Shown here piece after piece: positions 12,134 through 24,218 of a DNA stretch of 64,000 nt; position 1 is the first letter of the stretch, and the number at the start of each line of letters is the position of its first letter. The notes under the pieces were generated by a model that made no database searches, had not been told where the DNA came from, and saw only the letters and a list, made by a program, of their open reading frames with translations. Both the position numbers and the translations under genes were made by a program. Source of the DNA: Brachionus rotundiformis (Eukaryota > Rotifera > Eurotatoria > Ploima > Brachionidae); contig JAESIW010000020.1 of NCBI GenBank assembly GCA_016802295.1, positions 5,122,821-5,186,820 of the forward strand, read 5' to 3'.

Positions 12134-12878
12134 TGCCGTTAAACAATCGAATTTGGCATTCGATCTAAATTCAATGGATTCAATGAGTAAACTTTTAATT
12201 AATAAAATGCTAATGAAAATAAAAAGTTCGTTAGGAAATTAATTGTTACAGAGAGTTTAAGAGAGACCATATTGTGAGAGATTATAAATTAGTGTGAGAG
12301 TTTAAGAATAGAGAGGAAAAAATGTTCAGCGTATTCGCGTTAGACTCGAATGGTGGACCATTTTTGTCTGATTAATTGTTGTTGGTCAGTTTAGTCGAAC
12401 AACAAACTTGACATTAATTACAATAAAGGCCTAATCATTTAGACAAATGTCAATTGACTTTTATTTTGTTATAATTTTAGCTTTTGAATACTTTGGCTAT
12501 AATAAAAATTTATCACATTTTTTACCATCAAATGATTTAAACAAAAATAAAATTTTATTACAAACATGTCTTTTATTAACTTAAGATTTATTAAGATTCA
12601 TGAATTCCTACTAGATAAAGCCTTGCATAATTTTTTAAGAGCAGAATAACGAGTCTAAAAATTGTACCATGTTAAAAAGTGGTTTCCAAGGACGTGTATT
12701 AGTGGTAATTGGACACTGACCCAATTTAAGGTATTCGAATACTATATATAAACCAAATAAAGTTTTTATTTGATATTTTCACTTTTTCTCTTCTCTAACT
12801 CGTAATAAATCAATTTAATCATTTAAATAAATTATTTATCTATTGATACAAGTGTGTTAGAATTAGAAATTTAATTAA

Positions 12879-12968
12879 ATGGCTCAAGAAACAGTCTCAT
12901 TTACTGCCATAGCTTCGTCCGACATGGTCGCCTACTACTATCTTTTATATGAAAAGAAAAATATGTAA
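12879..12968 (+). CDS. Candidate 29-aa ORF or first exon behind a TATA-like site
   Basis: ATG at 12879 opens 29 codons (MAQETVSFTAIASSDMVAYY and then LLYEKKNM) whose codon choice (GTC, GCC, TCC, TAC) is less AT-driven than the surroundings. A TATATATAA run lies at about 12742, some 135 nt upstream. The frame meets TAA at 12966; the sequence around it also contains a possible donor (GTAACT at 12965), so this may be the first exon of a gene whose later exons I could not find. No homology recognised. Confidence 0.25.
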   Translation: MAQETVSFTAIASSDMVAYYYLLYEKKNM

Positions 12969-15900
12969 CTTAATGTCTTGTAAAAAGAATATACTTTTAA
13001 ACATGTATTTTTGGAAATTTTTGTTCCCAATAGACTCTAAATCTGAAATAAATTTTTAGTCGTTATAGATAACTCTAATTTATGAAATAAAATAAAAATA
13101 TTCAATAAAATTTAAAAATTTACTATCTTCAACAAAAATAATATGTTTTTTTCTATCTTTTTTATATGATTTGTCTTATTTGATAAAATTTATTTGTGGA
13201 ATACTATTTCCACGCTTTATTATTAGTTATTTTATATTTTACCAAATTATTTTGAGACATTATCAATTTCTAATTAATAATATAATAATAGTAATAATAA
13301 TAAGCTACGTTGGCTTATCCCACCAAACGAAAACCCATACAGGAATAGCTATAGTAGTTTTACAGCAGTGTCTCATTCTCCTTTGGTTTTCACTACGTAT
13401 TGATTTCGTCAATCATTTTCTTTAACTAGAACTAGCCTTGACTACTACAGGAGGCAATCTGTTCCAGTTGTCTACTACTCTTAATTATAAAAGATTTAGA
13501 AAAATTTCAAACTATAGAGAATATTCTTCAAATGTAAGTTTAAAAAACACCGATTCTAAAATTAAGATTATATTTAGTTTAAAAAAATGAATCAAAATTA
13601 AACTGGTTTATATTTTATTTTTCCTATATACTTATATATGTCTTTAAATTAGACAAATATATTTTTTCTATTAAGAATGAATGTTATCAATTATCTCAAT
13701 AAATAAACTTTACCATAAAATTATTAAAAATAAATGTTTTCAATTTTATTCATGAACAACTACGAAAAATAAAGAATTTCTTTTCCCATTTATTCGCAGA
13801 AATTTCAGCTAAATTAAGTCCGTGTATCTGCCAATTGAGCATATACTTAGTGGTTTGAAAAAAATCTTTCTAAATTAAATGACATTTATTAATTTTTAAA
13901 AATTTAATTGACCTTTTCATTATTCCAATAAAGAAATATACGCTTAGCTTTATTTGTCTAATTTGAAAAATAATTCACTTTTAAATGAAAAAATGTCTAT
14001 GCTAGTCATTCTATTAGAACTTCGATTACTTGAAGGAAGTTAAAACACTTCATATTATTTACACTAATTCACTGTATGTGAAATTTATATATTTAATGAT
14101 TATTATACACCGACTGTTGTGATAAATTTTAATTTATAATAAATCTATAAGTTTTCTAAGCTAAAAAAAATAATTTGTTTATAATATTTTTAAAAAAAGT
14201 TCAATGACAAAATCGGTCACTGTTATTTTAACAAAAGAATACAAATATTTTCTTTCTGTTTCTATAAGCTTTTAACCAAGTCCGAATTTTAAATATTTAA
14301 TTTAGACCTCAATTAATAAAGTCTAAACAAACACAAAGTCTGAATCTAGGTAGAATTTATGTTAGCTGTGTTTGACTCATAAGTTTTATAATTATCAAAT
14401 TTCTTATCAAAAACTTTCTAATTAAACCTTAAGTATCGAGCTAAAAGCTTGAAAATAAAATTTTTTAAAAAATTAAAATTGATCAATTTAACTAAACCTT
14501 AAACCAAAAATCAAATACTTAGTCTAAGTTTTAGTGCAATTAAGCTAAAATATAAAATTTAACATAACTAAAGATCAACTTATAAGGTTGTTCTTTGATA
14601 AGGCTTGTTGACGAACGCTTTAAAGCCAACTCGATCACGTACATATTAATTCGGATATTAGAAAAAAAAGTCATTAGTCTTAATTTAAATACAGTAGATC
14701 ATGCATTTTATAAATTGGATGTTAAATTCATAAATTACAAATATTAGTAAAGACATAAATATAAATTCTTATGGAAGAGAATTCCGATTCGAATGTCCTG
14801 AATTAAGGATTAAATTAGATACACGTGAGACTTTGGTATTTTAAGTATTTACTTTATTTTAAATCAAATTATTCATGGTCGCTGTTTGGTTATGACACTT
14901 TCCAATTGAATAATTCATCATCCGAATCTACTACCAGCATGATTAGAATATATTTTTTAAAAGATGAAAAATGTTTTCATGGTTCGGACATGGAATAAAT
15001 AGTTGAATAAATAAAAAAAAATCTCATTTAAAACATAAGACCAAAAGTGTTAAAATAAAAACTCTAAATAGGTTTATCTAATTGTAATTTTCTTAAGTTA
15101 AAACACCGACATGATTTAAAAACATGATAATCTATTTTGTTAAGGTATATATTTTATATCTTTTATGTAAAGTTTATAGTTCAAGTGGTGTTATATAATC
15201 GTTTTAGCAGCTATTAAATACTGAGATTGTGCTTAATTGGTTTAAATTAACGGCTTGGAAAATTTGATATCCAAACACTTGATTGTACTTGGCTTTGTCA
15301 TCCAAGACATATTCAATTTGAGAACTCTATTTGTCAAATACACTTGATATCAAATTGATTTAGCCGAAAATGTGCTGTTCATTTAGAAGAAAAATATTTT
15401 TATCAAATTACAAAAATGTGAAATAAATCAAAATTAATGACCATTAAATTTCGGTTACTTTTAATTTATCTTTTTCGAGTCAAGCTATCATTGATGAGTT
15501 TATCTCATCTAAAATTGGTTTTATTACTATTTTGAAAAAAAATTACTCATATCACGTACGAGATAATAAAACTAATTGACAAGTTTTACAACCGAGTTAA
15601 TCTTAAAGAAATGATTATTTTTGTTGTTATAACAACTATTTTACAAGTCGTAAAATTGACCTTTGAAATAAAATAAATTAAAATATCTGTATCAATATTT
15701 TATTAGATAAAAATTTGAAAGATTCTTACCTTTTTTAATTTTCATAAAAATAAATAACCATTTGTTTTATATATTTTTTACTATTAAATTTGTTGGATCG
15801 ACCTCTTAACTTCTTCTCTTAAAAATTATTTTCCTTTTAAATTCTCTATCAACACACCATTTCACTTATAAATTAAATTAATTACTTTGAAAATTATACA

Positions 15901-17978
15901 TTTACAAGTAAAAATGATCCTTTGTATAAAAGCTTAATAAAAATTAAGTGTTTTTTCTGAACATCTTAACAATTTTCTACAAAAATTTAAGTTAATGTGG
16001 ACTGATCAAATTATTAATTTCCAATAAGAAAATATTTAAGACAGTTTTGTCATGGTAAAAGGTCGCTGATCATAATGCAGTTAGTGTACTAATGGTCAGC
16101 CAGACAATTTTTTACATCTATGATTTGGTTAATCGAAATTGGTTTTGGAGTAAATCTGTACCTAAATACTAATTACAAACAAAAAGATAAACGAAAAATT
16201 GCTTTCATAATTTTTAAAGCACTAATTTCAGAATTAATTATCTTATCTCAATCAACTTTAAGCAAAATCCACCCAAAAATTGATAAATTAAAAGACATAC
16301 ACCAAGAAAGTATTAAATTAAAAAAATTTCAAAATTATATGATATTTTTTATCTATTTAGAAAATAATCAAGTCAAAATCTTGACGTATTGTGATATATT
16401 TAAAATAAATATATAAAACGATGAGACGATACTACGATTATCTACGATTTATAAAAACAGTTCGATGTTAGCAATCTTAAAAAGATTTAATTTATAAACT
16501 AATAAACGTTTACTAATATAGAAAATAGGTAATTTTTAATTTTAAGAAATTCTGACATTCAATACTATCATTCATCCTATTTAATAACCCAACAATATTA
16601 AAAAAATTACTTTTAGAAGCCTTATCAAGTAGTCTCTTCAAATTTATTCAGAATATATGAAACTTCTAAGTAATATTAAAAAGAAAAAAGTAAAAAAAAA
16701 TAAAAACAAATTTTGCCATATTTTTTTATTTTCGATATCGAATTAATTAAAATTGTTAATAGTTGGAAATTGTCGATAGTTAACTTACATAATGACAAAT
16801 AATGAAAACATTACTAATAAAAAAAGAATTTATCCGAGGTTAATTTACTTAAATGAATGTAATTTCTCGTAAATTGTAAGTAAAATTCCTCGAACTTATA
16901 TTCTGAGTTAATTGAAATCACTTGACAATTGTTAATTTTTCTATTGATATTCAAACAGCGTCATAAAAAAATATAATTTAATTTATAAAAATATTGGTTT
17001 AAATATTGAAAAATATAGAGAATAATATGCATTTAATAATAGATAAATATGCATTTAAGAAAAAACGTCATTGACTGAAAACAAGTTTTTAAAGAAAAAC
17101 CTGTCAAATTTTCTTATTTTCAGTAAAGTCTATATTTACCTTCAAAAAATATAGAGTTAATTTGTGTTTATTTTGGATTTTAATAATTTTAATGATATGA
17201 AATTCAAAAAGCAAAAAAGAAAAATCTAAAAATAAATTTTATCGAACAAAACCAAAAAATTTTCCGTATCATGAAAATTCTTATGTGAAAATAAACATAA
17301 AAAACTTAAAAAAAATAATTTCAATCATAACAGAGCTTAAAAGGGTTAATTTTAGATTAAGAAAGCGATTTAGTATTTTAGTTAAGTTTCTCATTTTTTT
17401 TGAAATGGTGCACTTCATAAACTAGATCTTAATGACATATTTGAAATTTTAATACAAAGTTATTTTACTTAAAGATTAGATTTAAAATAAAATAGTCTCA
17501 ATTAGAAAATTAGACAATTGAATTTTTTAACTTTGTAAAAAAATCTCTCTTTTTTTAATATACTAAAAAATTTAAAGTTACTAACTTAAACTTAATCAGC
17601 AAATGAAGTTCCTGACTGCTATTTAATCTTGTTGATAATACTTTTATGTCATCTATTTTCTATCTGGATATATCAATTTTATTTGAAATTAAATCTTCGT
17701 CGTCGAAATATTTTTTTAAAAAGTAAATTGGATTTACTAATTCAAATTTTAGTAATTTTTTTTGATTTTCACATAAATATAATTCTTTTATCAGTAAATA
17801 TGCTTATTTTTACAAAAAATTCTTTGTTTGAAATAATTTAATGAAAATAAAATAAAACAATTTAACTTTTTTATAAATAATTATATTAAAAACCATATAT
17901 TTACTGTGACTTACCAAAGAAGACATTTTTCATTTTTATAAAAATAAATTTCAAATTTTAGTACCGTATTAAAAATTA

Positions 17979-18010
17979 AAATTTCTATTTATCTATTGAA
18001 ATAGAAATTT
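17979..18010. repeat. Short inverted repeat, 12-bp arms
   Basis: AAATTTCTATTT at 17979-17990 and its exact reverse complement at 17999-18010, separated by 8 nt. In DNA this AT-rich such a hairpin can arise by chance. Confidence 0.4.
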
Positions 18011-19164
18011 GATTTCTTGGTTTAGATTTTACAACTTAACAAGTTGTTTCTTTTTTGTTTATCAACTGGGTATTAAAACTCAAATTTTCGTTTTAAGAAC
18101 ATGCTCGATGCATAAGGGTCTGTATAACATGGGATCGATGACAGGCACCTCTGGGGACACCAAACATGTCTGCATTTACTTAAAAATAAATGGTAAATAT
18201 TTGTTTCATAATAAATTTCTATGTACTATATAAAGTGTTCAAATGATGAATTTATTATTTTTATGATGAAATTTATTAAAAAAGATTTTAGGGATATAAT
18301 TGAAAACTATAAACTTCTAAACTAAAAAAATTACAATTTCATGAGATCGACTTGAATCCGCTATAGTGACATAAAACTTGCATAATAAAAAGTTAAGATT
18401 TCTTAAATATTTATGCTTATCTATTCAAAACTGTTTTCTATGCTCACAATTTTTCTGTTTAAAATTAATTTAAGTTACTTAAGTGACTGATAGAAAGGAC
18501 AAAGTTTTAATTCTAACTGGCCAAGGCTTTGCCAAAATTAAATAAAAAAAAGCTAAGAAGCTGTTGTTAAAGCTCGATTCTGATAACAAAATGGATACTT
18601 GATATACTCTTCTAATAATTCACTAAGAAATTAAATAAAGTTAATTATTATTTTTTTTAAATAAATTTTGAAACATCAAAAAATGTTAGATCTATCTTTT
18701 TGTTAACAATTCTAATTTTATTCAAAATAAGACTAAATAAATGCACTATTATTTTCTGCAAATCAGTGCATTTTGATATTTGTAAAAATTAGTATGATTT
18801 TATGATTTTTACCAAATATAATAAGACTATTTGAAATTTTTGAAACTCACTTTAAGGGATTAAGAAAATTTGAAATTAAAAATAAAAACTAAAAAAAAAC
18901 TTTTAAACTAAATATTAATTTAATCAATCAATTAATTTCAATTTATTAGAATATTTAAATTAATTCATATTAAAAAAATATAATGTCCAGTTCTTAAAGC
19001 AAGCAATAGTTAATTTTCATATTTTTCAAATTCTCATTTTCCAGCTTTATATCTGCAAAATAATTTTTAAGCCTCAATTCGAACTATAAGCTTGGATTAC
19101 AGCTATTCCTAATCAAAATGCTGTGATTAGATATTCGACTAAGAAATTTAAATAAAGCTCAGAA

Positions 19165-20379
19165 ATGACAAGTTGCCAAGCAAACGAGATGAAAGAACAC
19201 ATTGAAGATAGCGAGTCGATTAACAGTGACGAAAGCGAAGAGACTATAGGTATTTTAAATCTAACATAGATTACTTAAAACATAGATTAAAAAATTAACA
19301 ATAAAAAGTTGATGAAGATGAATACGATAGAAGGCGGACTTCCATTCAAAATGATATGAAGGAATTGGAAACGCTTTTTGCCAAGCTTAAAGAAGCTCTT
19401 ATATTTGAAAGACAAACTCTAGTTGATCAAAAATTAAAAGAAATTGAAGATGAAACAGCTGAAGAATTTACCGGACCTTTACAAAAATTAAAACAAAATA
19501 TGGAAGTACGAATCAACCTAGCAGGTATTTTAATTACCTTTAGATTAAATAAAATTAATGATGATAATTTTTTGCGTGTCATTTGAATCAATTTTATATT
19601 GATAATGATACCTCTAAAAAATAAAATTTCTGAAACATAATTAAAAAAAATCTAAAAAATTAAACTAATTTTTTAAAATGTATCAAGTAGCCCAAAGATG
19701 AAACATTTAATATTATTAAGAAATTTATTTATATGTGTTAAATTAAATTAAAAAATGTGTTTTATTATTATTAAGAACTACTCAAGGACTACAAAAGCAA
19801 AAACATTGATCACACATATCAATGCGAACAAATTTCGGTCAAAAAGACACTTGAAGTAAACGATTTAAACTTATTTGTTTCAAAAATAGATAAATTTTTT
19901 TATTTTGGTAATAATTTTAGAATGATAAACAAAATTTATACGACAAATACGTAGCCAAATTGGAGTATGAAATCAAAGAAACGGAAGAAAAGCGTCGCAA
20001 ATTTTTACTTGACTACAATTTGTTGGAATTAGAATCAAGTGATGAAAACAAAAGTCCCAAAAACGATCTAGAAAATACTCACCTCGAAATAGATGTAAAT
20101 ATCAACAGTTCAGATAAGATGAGCGCAAATACAAGTCCAAATTCAATATGCGAGTCCATTAATGATCAATCATTCTCTGAAGAATTGTCAAAAAAGCCAA
20201 AAAAATCCAAGAAATCTCCTAAATCGAATCAAAATAATAGTTCCAATAGAAATAGCACGTCACCGATGGTACTTCATGGAAGTCCATTTATAGTATACTC
20301 TCTTCAAGATTATGACATACTTGAAGATTGGTCGATTATAAAAATGCACAAGAATCTAAATAAGATATCTTCAAAATAG
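19165..20379 (+). CDS. BRMS1/Sds3-family subunit of the Sin3-HDAC corepressor
   Basis: Four exons: 19165-19249, 19309-19524, 19776-19855, 19921-20379; introns of 59, 251 and 65 nt; phases close to 279 aa. A short acidic N-terminus is followed by a long coiled coil (about residues 38-170) with the family order: KELETLFAKLKEALIFERQ, EFTGPLQKLKQNMEVRINLA, then a YECE-like YQCEQ, then LYDKYVAKLEYEIKETEEKRR. The C-terminus, GSPFIVYSLQDYDILEDWS, matches the conserved tail of BRMS1/BRMS1L (IVY.LQD.DILEDW). Known role: these proteins help assemble the Sin3/HDAC complex and repress transcription in the nucleus. The 279-aa length lies between human BRMS1 and BRMS1L. The middle (about 185-240) is disordered, Ser/Lys rich. 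Confident about the family; one-to-one orthology is not shown. Confidence 0.9.
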
Positions 20380-23021
20380 TGCCATTTTTTTAAAAAATTA
20401 TTAAGATATGATTAAAAATTTAATCGTTTGAAACATTTTTTTGTTTTTGTCCTTTTTAAAATAATGCAAATAAATTTGAAATTTGTAAGATATTTTGTAT
20501 TGAATAAATGAAGTAATTATAATTAATTTTGTTGAAAAACAGAATTAACAAGGTTTTTACCCCAAATCTTTCAATAGATGAATATTTGTATGCTAAATTT
20601 TGAAAAAAAGTGTTATGATATAAATTTTGTCAACGATAATTTATGGTAAATATTTTATTCCATTTGAAATTTTTTTGTTTTTAAATAATAAAATATGGAT
20701 TGAGGATTTTAAGAAATATAATTTATTTGGTGGATATAACTAGTTAAGTTTTTTTTCTATATTAGCTGTTCTTCACTTTTACGATAGGTAGCGTAGAAGA
20801 GTCTAATTCTAAATTTCATCAACTTATTACAAAGAATGTGATCAAATTGATGAAAAAAAAACTAAATGGGTTAGAAATTTAGGACATTTGTATTCATTTT
20901 TGATTAAGTCAATTTTTTTTTTTTAATTAATGAATTTTTTAAAATGATCCCAATAGGGTCGCAGTATTATTATTATCATCGTTTAAATAATATCTGAATA
21001 ATGAGATTAAAGCATTAATATTAAAACCAAAAAGAATAAAATCAAAACAGAATCTTTGCATGAAGCATACCTACATTGAATTTTTTCATTTTAGATGGAT
21101 TTATTATCTTTCCAGAGAGATAATTATAGAGATTTTTTCGTTCTTTGAAACAATTTTTTAAAAAAAGTTCTCTCACTGATTTTATCGCATGAAGCTTTGT
21201 CCAGATAAGCATTCAAAATGAGGTCTATACTCCATTAGGTTGTATTTGGCAAAATTTAATTATATGTGTCAAGCGGCATATTGAAGTTTATGATCAAAAT
21301 TTAATGATCATGCTCAAAAATTATTTTTTCAAAATTTATTAAATAAAAATTTTAATGCAGAAGTAGATTTTAATGTGATACAAAGGATGTTAAGCCATAA
21401 CCGAGTATTCTGAATGCATAAAATGTTGGCAGAAATTTGTATACATTAAAAATAAATTTTAAATTTTTTTTCAATTTCAAGGTTAATCAACAGGCTATTC
21501 TCCATGTCATAAAGACCGATTAACACTCCATTTATTTAAATAAAATAAATTTTTCAAATTAGAAATAAATTGTTTATAAATTATTTAAAAAAGTAAAACA
21601 TTGAAATATTTAAATTAGATATTTAATTTAATTGGTATCCTATTTAACAGCGTAACTAATTTATATCACCACTCAATTTTTTATAACTCATAATCCACTC
21701 TTAAGAAAAATTTAAACCTTCCCATTTCAAATTTTTTACACTTGAATTTATTAATTTAATTTATCTTAACTTCTAAAATGCTGTCTATAAAGAAGTACAT
21801 TTACTTCTATAAAGACTTGGATGAAATTCGCCAAACCATTATATTTCAATTCAAAAGTCAGAATGATGTTCTACCCTGGTAACAAGGATATTAAAAATAT
21901 CATATTATTATTGATAAATATTCAGCTGGATAGAAAATTCTTGGAGAAAATTTCAAACTGAATATTTTAAACAAAGAAATAGCCTTAAGTGCTAAGCATA
22001 AATTTTGTGCTGGTATAGACCACTATATCACAGTAACTACTACCACTACTTTATCAATTGTAATTAAAAAAAATTGAGCTGTATTCTAAAATTCGTCATT
22101 TAAAGTCAGTGGTGGCGCCAGAAAGTTGAAAATGGTGTGGCGTACTTCAAGACCTAAAAGAAGGGAAGAATTCGTTCTTTAGGGGGTCTACTAAATAGTA
22201 ATGATATTTTTAAATCAGTTTTTTAAAAAAATATTATCTTATTTACTAAATTCAAAACAAAGTAGAGCAAAAAAATTAATTCACTGGAAAAATTTAACTA
22301 ATTAAACAAAATTAAATAAAATATTTTAGTCTTCTATTCTTTAAATTAAAACCTAAAGACTAATAATAGCCTAATCTTCCTTATTAATTAAAATAAAATG
22401 TTAATAAAAATTGCACAATAACATCTAAATAATATTTAAAAAAATTTAAAAAAACGAGTAAAAATTAAATAATACTTAACACCAATATTAACCAAAATTT
22501 TTGAAAAATATTTATTTTTTAATGAGAAAAAGACAAAAATAAATATTCATTTGAAATTCAATACCTTTAATTTTTTTAAAAGTATTATCAAACTAAAAAT
22601 CAATAGATTTTTATTGAATTTTATTCGAGTTTTTTCTTACACAAAAAGCGTGAAAATTTTTTTTCTAAAATGTCCCAAAAAAATTAAAAAATGACTAATC
22701 AAACTTAATAAATGTAATTTTAAAATAATGCCTAGGTCAACAAAAGTCCGATATAACTAACTAATAAGCTAAATAAAGAAAAACGCATTAATTTTTTTTT
22801 TTGAGTAAATTTACACTTTGAATAAACACAAAAACAAATTCCTTAGAAACAAGTCAATTTAGCGATTTTCAGAAGTTTGAAAAACAACTTTATTATTTAT
22901 AATTTATTAAAATTAACCCAATTCGAAACCAAAACAAAAACTAACTCTAGAGAAAAAAGAAATCTCAATCGCAAAATTTACAAAAAAAATCACGCTTAGT
23001 TGAATATTTTTTTTGGACAAT
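20380..23021. other. AT-rich intergenic, no gene seen
   Basis: About 2.6 kb. A GC-richer patch at about 22105-22200 (gtggtggcgccagaaag and following) looks like an old repeat end. No frame shows domain features. Confidence 0.55.
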
Positions 23022-24218
23022 ATGGCAGAGGAAACCGTCGGCAAAAGCAACATTTTTCTGACAATTGTTTGTGCTTTGATATTGATCACCAGTTTTATAT
23101 TCAACTTTTCATTTTTAATTACACTACTCAAACTAAGAAGGCTAAATCGAATTGATAAATCAAATTTTTTACTCACTCATTTAATATTTGCTGACTTTCT
23201 GTGCTCATTTTTTATCCTAGTGCCAAGCGGTTACGCAGTATACAACTCAAACTCGCTTGGTTTTGACGGCTGCCGAGTTCAAACATTTTTTACCACACTT
23301 TTTTTAGGCATCACATTTCACGGGTTAATGGTTCTCACAATTGAGCGATTTATTAAATACCAATTTCCAATATGGCACATAAACAATTTTACCAAGCGGC
23401 TTAAGTATGACAAGAATGAGAAATTGTTGACCAAATCTTCCGGTCACAAAGTATTTATAATTATTGGACTTATTTGGCTACTGGATATATTTGTGGCATT
23501 CATTCCATTTTTTGCCAATTTCTCCGACATCCAATACTTTTCCATTCAAACTCAGTGTGATTATATTTATGAAAAATTTCAATGGTGGCTGTGGTTTTTC
23601 TTCTGGTTTTCGCTTACCATACCATTTTTTGTTGGAATTGTATTTTCAATTTTAACCATTAGACTAATATTTATCTTTAAACGAAAAATTGATTTTATTA
23701 AGAAACAAAATAATTCTGAAAACCATGATAATAATATAAAGGACATTACCAGGTTAAAAGATAATGTTGTCTATTATGAACACTTAATCGATGAGACCAA
23801 AGCGGAAAGCGAGAGAAATGATTTTCATGTGAGAAACCAACTTCTGGCTCAGTTCAAATACAGCACAGAAAGTGGCAAAGCAATTTCAACTTTAATCATT
23901 TTGGTACTAAGCTATTGTCTAATTTTTCCTACTTTTGTTATACATTTTTACCGAACATACAATACCAGCAATGAAAATTATGATGACGAAAATGTGGTAC
24001 AGCGTCCTGTGTACACCTCATTTGTGTGGATTTCGTTTTCGACATTAATTGTCAAGTCATTGGTGTTTTTAATACAGAATGAATATTTTAGAAATGCATT
24101 TAATCAAGCAGCAAATATCAGAGGATTTAAGGGATTTTTTGATTTTGAAAAAAAGGATAAAGAATCGAATAAACACAAACGAATTGAGGAGATTTCTTCA
24201 GGAGAGCCCAAAGTATGA
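23022..24218 (+). CDS. Orphan class-A (rhodopsin-like) GPCR
   Basis: 398 aa, single exon, start at ATG 23022. Seven hydrophobic segments are visible, at about residues 11-34, 46-66, 82-104, 145-165, 190-220, 288-310 and 330-350. Class-A landmarks: LTHLIFADFL (Asp in TM2), a Cys before TM3 (GCRVQ), LTIERF at the end of TM3 in place of DRY, a Trp in TM4 (GLIWLLD), and Cys in the second extracellular loop (QCDYIY). The third intracellular loop is long (about 75 residues) and highly charged. TM7 has no NPxxY; the region reads SLVFLIQNEYFRNAF. Known role: G-protein signalling at the plasma membrane. Ligand unknown; the altered DRY and NPxxY motifs suggest an orphan or unusual subfamily. I cannot assign a closer family. 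Confidence 0.8.
   Translation: MAEETVGKSNIFLTIVCALILITSFIFNFSFLITLLKLRRLNRIDKSNFLLTHLIFADFLCSFFILVPSGYAVYNSNSLGFDGCRVQTFFTTLFLGITFHGLMVLTIERFIKYQFPIWHINNFTKRLKYDKNEKLLTKSSGHKVFIIIGLIWLLDIFVAFIPFFANFSDIQYFSIQTQCDYIYEKFQWWLWFFFWFSLTIPFFVGIVFSILTIRLIFIFKRKIDFIKKQNNSENHDNNIKDITRLKDNVVYYEHLIDETKAESERNDFHVRNQLLAQFKYSTESGKAISTLIILVLSYCLIFPTFVIHFYRTYNTSNENYDDENVVQRPVYTSFVWISFSTLIVKSLVFLIQNEYFRNAFNQAANIRGFKGFFDFEKKDKESNKHKRIEEISSGEPKV

Larger units (their letters stand above)
12134..19164. other. Seven-kilobase AT-rich gene desert
   Basis: No gene I can support. The open frames at 13171, 16120, 17629 and 18009 are AT-driven and lack domain features. Noted inside: a TATA-like site with a 29-codon ORF (12742-12968), a short stretch near 13440-13500 that resembles repeat sequence at 51.88 kb, a 12-bp inverted repeat at 17979-18010, and a GC-richer 85-bp island near 18095-18180. 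Confidence 0.6.

Noticed and set aside
10475..12142. Several long open frames antisense or frame-shifted to prickle (for example 10475-10894, 11201-11608, 11645-12142 on +, 11091-11726 on -)
   Set aside because: Shadows caused by the high GC and the codon use of the real gene; no domain features, and LIM zinc ligands are only in the prickle frame.
16120..16416. 98-codon ORF
   Set aside because: Ile/Lys/Asn-rich, no domain, no splice context; typical chance ORF in AT-rich DNA.
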